The translations under genes and the position numbers were made by a program. From Chionoecetes opilio (lineage: Eukaryota; Arthropoda; Malacostraca; Decapoda; Majidae), in NCBI GenBank assembly GCA_016584305.1, contig JACEEZ010009408.1, forward strand, positions 1 to 64,000: a stretch of 64,000 nt of DNA. The letters are read 5' to 3'. The notes beneath the pieces were generated by a model. That model was not told the origin of the DNA and did no database searches. It saw only the letters and a list, made by a program, of their open reading frames with translations. Below, piece by piece: positions 61,027 through 64,000 of the stretch. How positions within the stretch are numbered: position 1 is the first letter of the stretch; each line of letters starts with the position of its first letter.

Positions 61027-61628
61027 AACTAACCTAACCTTGTTTTAATGAAACCTACCTAACCTAACCTTATAAGTTTTAAAGAAACCTAACCTAACTT
61101 TAACCACAAAATATACTTTTTTTTTTTTTTTTTGGTTTGCGCAAAATAAAACTAGCACCATTAGAACAAGCACCTATTGTAGGCCAAGAAAAAATAGTTG
61201 GTGTCTCTGAAAACGGCCGTGAAACTCTCGTCCATTATAACCCAAGCCCCCCGCTAGGTTAGGTTAATTTTGGTTAGGGAAATTTCTCTAGATATAAGGA
61301 AATTACCCTAGATCTAGGGAATTTTACCCCCCATACACAACTCTTAAATTACGTGTTTCCGACACATAACTTGTTCCCCACTCGAAAACCCCGCATTCCC
61401 ACAGGTCTCCAAACTTGTTTGGGGGAAGTGGGAGAGTATGGGCAAACACTAGAAATTTACCATAACCAGCTTCGCTCAGGTCCCCAAGCTTGTTTTGGGG
61501 GAGAGGGGGGAGTATGGGCAAACACTAGAATAATACTAGAGTTACTTATCTCACTTTTTTATTCCTGTTTCAGCCACACCCTTCAGCTTGAGGGAGCTCT
61601 TGGAGGCGAAATACTCGTCCCCCGCCAT
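53818..61628 (-). CDS. FAM32A: FAM32A-like protein, three exons, 117 aa
   Basis: Minus-strand exons 61555-61628, 54075-54231 and 53818-53940. It starts MAGDEYFASKSSLKLKGVAE, passes a lysine run (GIK then KKKKKKAKDQE), then TPEKEAP, TEAERRFMERQRKM and EADRILKKASKTHKEKVEDF, and ends HFDIPKVSWTK. The S-L-K-L-K-G-V-A-E start, Lys run and invariant HLD-x-L-TEH-x-DIPKVSWTK end define FAM32A, a small nuclear protein seen in the catalytic spliceosome that aids 3' splice-site use. The phases (2, 0) and length are right for the family (human protein about 112 aa). Exon 2 has a weak donor (GTTTGA). Intron 1 is 7.3 kb, mostly foldback elements and an LTR. Confidence 0.95.
54785..54963 (-). mobile_element. 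LINE 3' tail
   Basis: AACATAAGAAAACAAGGAAG to TGAGTCCATTCCAATCATTT. FAM32A intron 1. Confidence 0.88.
55183..55596 (+). mobile_element. Long terminal repeat (about 414 bp)
   Basis: It begins TGTATGTACATCAGCC and ends GAGAGACTAACA (TG...CA). A poly-A signal AATAAA lies at 55524-55529 and a primer site follows 2 bases after the end. No gag or pol follows and a second LTR was not found, so this is a truncated element. The left limit is inferred from the TG. Confidence 0.7.
55598..55640 (+). other. Primer-binding site copied from the 3' half of tRNA-Leu
   Basis: The sequence starts TGGTGGCAGCGGTGGGAT. Read in reverse it is AGTCTCTTCGGAGGCGTGGG then TTCGTATCCCACCGCTGCCA plus CCA. That is the variable arm, T arm and acceptor of tRNA-Leu, with the CCA that is added only after transcription. 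Ordinary primer sites are about 18 nt; this match runs about 43 nt. Confidence 0.8.
55926..56065 (+). mobile_element. tRNA-headed SINE
   Basis: The A box lies in GTGGTGTAGTGGCTAGC and the B box is GGTTCGAATC, at tRNA-like spacing. The typical body TGTTCATCCTTCCTTTCGGG and GGTCAATAAAATGGGG follows. It is cut off at about 56065 by the next palindrome. The tRNA part cannot fold as a working tRNA. Confidence 0.85.
56070..56414. mobile_element. Palindrome with a CCTAA-rich loop
   Basis: CGTATTCACTTTGGTGGACG and TTAATCTGCTAACCGTTTCT pair with their inverses at 56315-56410. The loop at 56205-56300 is a string of degenerate AACCTA units (CCTAACCGAACCTA, TTTACCTAACCTAT). Confidence 0.85.
57215..58093. 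mobile_element. 879-bp transposon with AATT target duplication
   Basis: The ends are AGAGAGAACTGCAACTCCGA and, inverted, AGAGAGAACTGCAACTCGAG; the inverted repeats run about 50 bases. AATT flanks both sides, and copy 2 of the host duplication has a single AATT at the same place (59541-59544). No transposase frame is visible; the interior includes a GC-rich CCGCCACAATCTCCCCGCCC stretch. Confidence 0.9.
58318..58480 (+). repeat. TTAGG then TAAGG array in a palindrome loop
   Basis: About 13 GTTAGG(T) units followed by about 10 GTAAGG units, then mixed. Sequences on either side (AGGAATATGTCTCCTTGTTT; AAACAAGGAAACGTATTCTT) pair with each other. Confidence 0.9.
58786..60243. repeat. Tandem segmental duplication, copy 2 (empty site)
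   Basis: Almost identical to copy 1 over about 1.46 kb, with small differences in array length and single bases. The uninterrupted CACAATTGGGAGCATGG at 59538 shows the state before the insertion. Confidence 0.9.
59765..59935 (+). repeat. TTAGG/TAAGG array (copy 2)
   Basis: Same arrangement as 58318-58480, with different numbers of each unit. Confidence 0.9.
60478..60664. mobile_element. Palindrome with AACTATGTGGTTGCGA stem
   Basis: AACTATGTGGTTGCGATGCA then TATTTTGTACCCCAGC pairs with GCTGGGGTACAAAATATGCG then TCGCAACCACATAGTT. The loop holds the TAGTGTTTGCCCATACTC module also seen at 57070, 59400 and inverted near 61435 and 61515. Confidence 0.85.
60877..61242. mobile_element. TTAGG-loop foldback element, second copy, with 8-bp target duplication
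   Basis: It is flanked by CAAGCCCC on both sides (60869-60876 and 61243-61250). The ends are GGTGTAATAATGGACGAG and, inverted, GGTTATAATGGACGAG. The same outer stem as at 32.9 kb (TTTCAGAGACACC; AATAGGTGCTTGTTTTATTT). The loop has a poly-A of about 56 then AACCTAACCTTGTTTTAATG-type units. FAM32A intron 1. Confidence 0.9.
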
Positions 61629-62519
61629 GGCTCAGCCTAGTCCTTGACACAGCTGACACAGATCAACACCACCACGGCGACGCGCTCAGACGTGTTGTTG
61701 TTGTTGTTGCTGGACTTGTGTGCTGAGGAGCGCCTTGAGAGGGTGGAATAGCCTGTTCAACGTCTCCCAAGCTAGTTGTTGTCTGCTTTTTCTTGGATGT
61801 GTCGTCAAGATAGGTGTAGTAGTATATATTACATGATATTACATTATATTACTGCAATCATTGCGACCCTGAGAGATTTAAGCCTCAAGTCGTGCTCAGG
61901 CTTCAGAGGACGAGATGGTGAACCACGTATCGGCGGGGCGAGTGAAGTGCTGCAGAATATTAAGGTAATTCAATGAACACAGGTTATTTGCTTCATTGTG
62001 GCTCGTAATCTTCATACACAATAACTTATGCATTGTTTCTTCAGTCGTAGCATGAAGTATGATGCGGGAGTGTGGTGATTTCTTTGTTATTACCAAGGAA
62101 ACATGCCCTTTAATTTGACTCAAATGCTAAAGTATCGTGTAAGGCAGATGCCAGTGGTGCAACGCGACCCTCGGCCTAGTGTAGCGTTGTGCTTGCTGTG
62201 TGGGTCTGGGCACAGCCATGATCGTGCTGCTATGACCTTTGTTATCAGTCATTTCTTTGTGTTATGGGAAGTGATGTCACTCCTTCGTGGAACAGACCCC
62301 ATAAGTAGCTATGTGGGAAAAAATTTCAAAATTGTTAAATGCTATTGCAAGAGGTATCAGTGGAAAGGTCTTGAAACAAACTTTGCAATGACACCAAGAT
62401 GACCCTCCTAGGACCTAAAATAAGAAAGTTACATCAAATAGAAGCTCGCTTTTTTGGGCATACTTTTGTCTTATAAAACAATAGGATTATTGTGACCGAT
62501 AAAAATTTGGCATCATGAA

Positions 62520-62745
62520 CACTCATGGTTAGGTTAGGTTAGGTTAGGTTAGGTTAGGTTAGGTTTCATTAAAACATAAGGTTAGGTTAGGTTTCATATT
62601 TTTTTTTTTTTGTTTGTTTTTGTTTTTGTTTTTTTCGCAAAATAAAACTAGCACCATTAGAACAAGCACCTATTGTAGGCCAAGAAAAAGTAGTTGGTGT
62701 CTCTGAAAACGAACGTGAAACTCTCCTCCATAATTACCAAACAAA
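62520..62745 (+). mobile_element. Half copy of the TTAGG-loop foldback
   Basis: A GGTTAGGTTAGGTTAGGTTA loop, TTTCATTAAAACATAAGG, then the right stem CGCAAAATAAAACTAGCACC to CTCCATAATTACC. The left stem is absent. It is upstream of FAM32A. The rest of 61640-63500 shows nothing I can name. Confidence 0.85.
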
Positions 62746-63514
62746 CAAACAGAACGAACGAACAACGAAATGAAAAACAGTGCATTGACATCGATTACAG
62801 ATAGCCTGATAAAATTGTTGCTACTCGATAAAAACTTATCAAATTCGACATATAGACGGACAAATAACTAAAGAAACTTATTTTATTAGTTTCAAGATTA
62901 ATTTCACTCCCCTTCAGCAAAATTGACGAGCGTTTTGGCGACCTGTCACGAAACACATCTCCATTTCCGCGGAATATACGTGATTTCAGAAATGTTCCGA
63001 GAATTTTCGAGAATTGTTTCTGCAACGAGTTGAGGGGTCAATGTGTGTACTACGTCATCAAATCATGTGTAAGCTCGTGCAATCACAGGAAAACACACAA
63101 AAAACTGATTTCATAGGGGGTTCACAACACAACTTTTGCGCTAAATTTTGCCAATTTCGATGAAAAGAAAACGGGGCTGCGCTGAAATGTTGACAAAGTT
63201 GTCAAGCGTGAAATCGGAGAATATGCACATACCTACCATAAGGCCAAGGCTGGCTAGGAGCCTGACTCAAGTGGCCTAAGAACACCTACATGCTGCCCAT
63301 TAACTCTACATTAGATTGCGAGTGCATTGGAGGACACAGGGGGGCGGCATAAACCTCTAATCACAGGCATCACTAAAAAAAAAAATCCTGCCTGCGCCAC
63401 CACAGGCGAGGACCAATCATCACAGCCCTCAAGTGAACCTCCAGAGCCTGCCATCCCAGCCCTGGAGGTCACTGCCTACAGGCGCTATAGGCAAAAATGT
63501 ATAAAAAAAAATGG

Positions 63515-63660
63515 GCAAAGGCTAGGGTAATGGCTGGTTAGGGGCCTGCATTAGGGCAAAGGCTGATTAGGGGCCTGCATTAGGGCAAAGGCTGAGGTAA
63601 GGGCTGGTTAGGGGCCTGCATTAGGGCAAAGGCTGGGGTAAGGGCTGGCTAGGGGCCCCC
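63515..63660. repeat. Minisatellite of GGGCCTGCATTAGGGCAAAG
   Basis: Four units of GGCTGGTTAGGGGCCTGCAT then TAGGGCAAAGGCTGAGGTAA, in 36- and 52-base forms. Confidence 0.88.
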
Positions 63661-63752
63661 AATAGGTCTCTTAGTATGTTGTCTTAATTGTAAGTTAGTA
63701 ACAAGTTTTGTTTCTGTCCAGGAAAGAGTAGTGGTGTGCATGCTTCGTGACC

Positions 63753-63863
63753 ATGGAGAACTGCCGCAGGGATTGGAACAAAGCAAAGAAGAAAATCACA
63801 AGATGCATACATATCCTTCAGCGAGACCTTCCGGACATCCTCATCTCAGAGCATCCGACCAAG
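63753..63863 (+). CDS. Possible first coding exon of an unidentified gene
   Basis: After an acceptor-like TTTCTGTCCAG at 63720 there is ATG in a strong context (GTGACCATGG). It is followed by 37 codons starting MENCRRDWNKAKKKITRCIH and ending LISEHPTK, then a good donor (AAG before GTGAGC). The peptide is basic and helical in character. I do not recognise the family; N-terminal parts of BEL/Pao-type polyproteins can look similar. The next exon would lie beyond the window. Confidence 0.4.
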
Positions 63864-63963
63864 GTGAGCATAATCATTATATCCAACACAACGGAAAGAG
63901 TTCAAAGTGAAAATTTTGAACAACTGGATGAAAATAAGATTATCATAAAAATTTTACCAGGAC

Positions 63964-64000
63964 TTAACCCCTTGAGACCCAGAACGTAATTTCCTTTGTA
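63964..64000. mobile_element. TTAA MITE, cut by the window end
   Basis: TTAACCCCTTGAGACCCAGA then ACGTAATTTCC, the left end of the family at 36.0 kb. Confidence 0.8.

Noticed and set aside
62103..62402. A 99-residue frame upstream of FAM32A
   Set aside because: No recognisable family, no splice or promoter support; kept only as unassigned sequence.

Overview
This window is nuclear DNA from an animal. I infer an arthropod, most likely a malacostracan and probably a decapod crustacean. The reasons are interstitial arrays of the arthropod telomere repeat TTAGG, a tRNA-headed SINE of the type common in crustaceans, long repeat-filled introns, and arthropod-like protein sequences. No bacterial, organellar or viral gene set is present. 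The species call is inference; the gene identities below rest on reading exons and splice phases directly.

Six protein-coding genes can be placed. In order they are: (1) the C-terminal half of an axonemal dynein intermediate chain (DNAI1-like, + strand, 10.2-16.6 kb), with several exons interrupted by frameshifts; (2) a membrane-anchored GNAT acetyltransferase of the NAT8 type (- strand, six exons, 29.3 down to 18.4 kb); (3) an intact single-exon J-domain protein with a charged His/Glu/Lys repeat tail (- strand, 29.8-30.5 kb); (4) histone H2A.X with four exons and a C-terminal SQSQEY (+ strand, 32.4-39.8 kb); (5) a complete UBE2D/effete ubiquitin-conjugating enzyme of 147 aa in four exons (+ strand, 42.5-51.7 kb); (6) a complete FAM32A-like protein of 117 aa in three exons (- strand, 61.6 down to 53.8 kb). 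A possible first exon of a further + strand gene lies at 63.75 kb. DNAI1/NAT8-like and UBE2D/FAM32A are convergent pairs; the J-domain gene and H2A.X are divergent. The neighbours share no obvious pathway.

Most remaining sequence is repeats. 1-5.8 kb is a homopolymer-distorted satellite of about 1 kb period plus GC-rich sequence. 5.8-10 kb holds a four-copy 1.43-kb palindrome and SINE-like tandem repeats. 12.4-14.3 kb is a CR1/L2-like LINE whose 3' tail recurs at least ten times. 18.6-19.4 kb is a 23-bp minisatellite split by a TA-target MITE. 23.9-29.1 kb is an APE-type LINE whose first part is badly homopolymer-distorted up to about 28.39 kb, then abruptly clean. 30.7-31.8 kb holds two MITEs. 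The introns of H2A.X, UBE2D and FAM32A carry many palindromic (foldback) elements.

The most notable observation is a foldback element with ends starting GG, perfect 8-bp target duplications at two independent sites (CTGACTGC and CAAGCCCC), and a loop made of the telomeric repeat TTAGG plus a conserved spacer. Several other palindromes here also carry TTAGG-like loops. Also notable are a 1.46-kb tandem duplication giving a filled and an empty site for an 879-bp transposon, an LTR followed by a 43-nt copy of the 3' half of mature tRNA-Leu, and a duplicated fragment of UBE2D exon 2. Base accuracy is uneven (poor at 1-5.8 kb and 23.9-28.4 kb, doubtful to about 20.5 kb), so frameshifts in those parts may be consensus errors.
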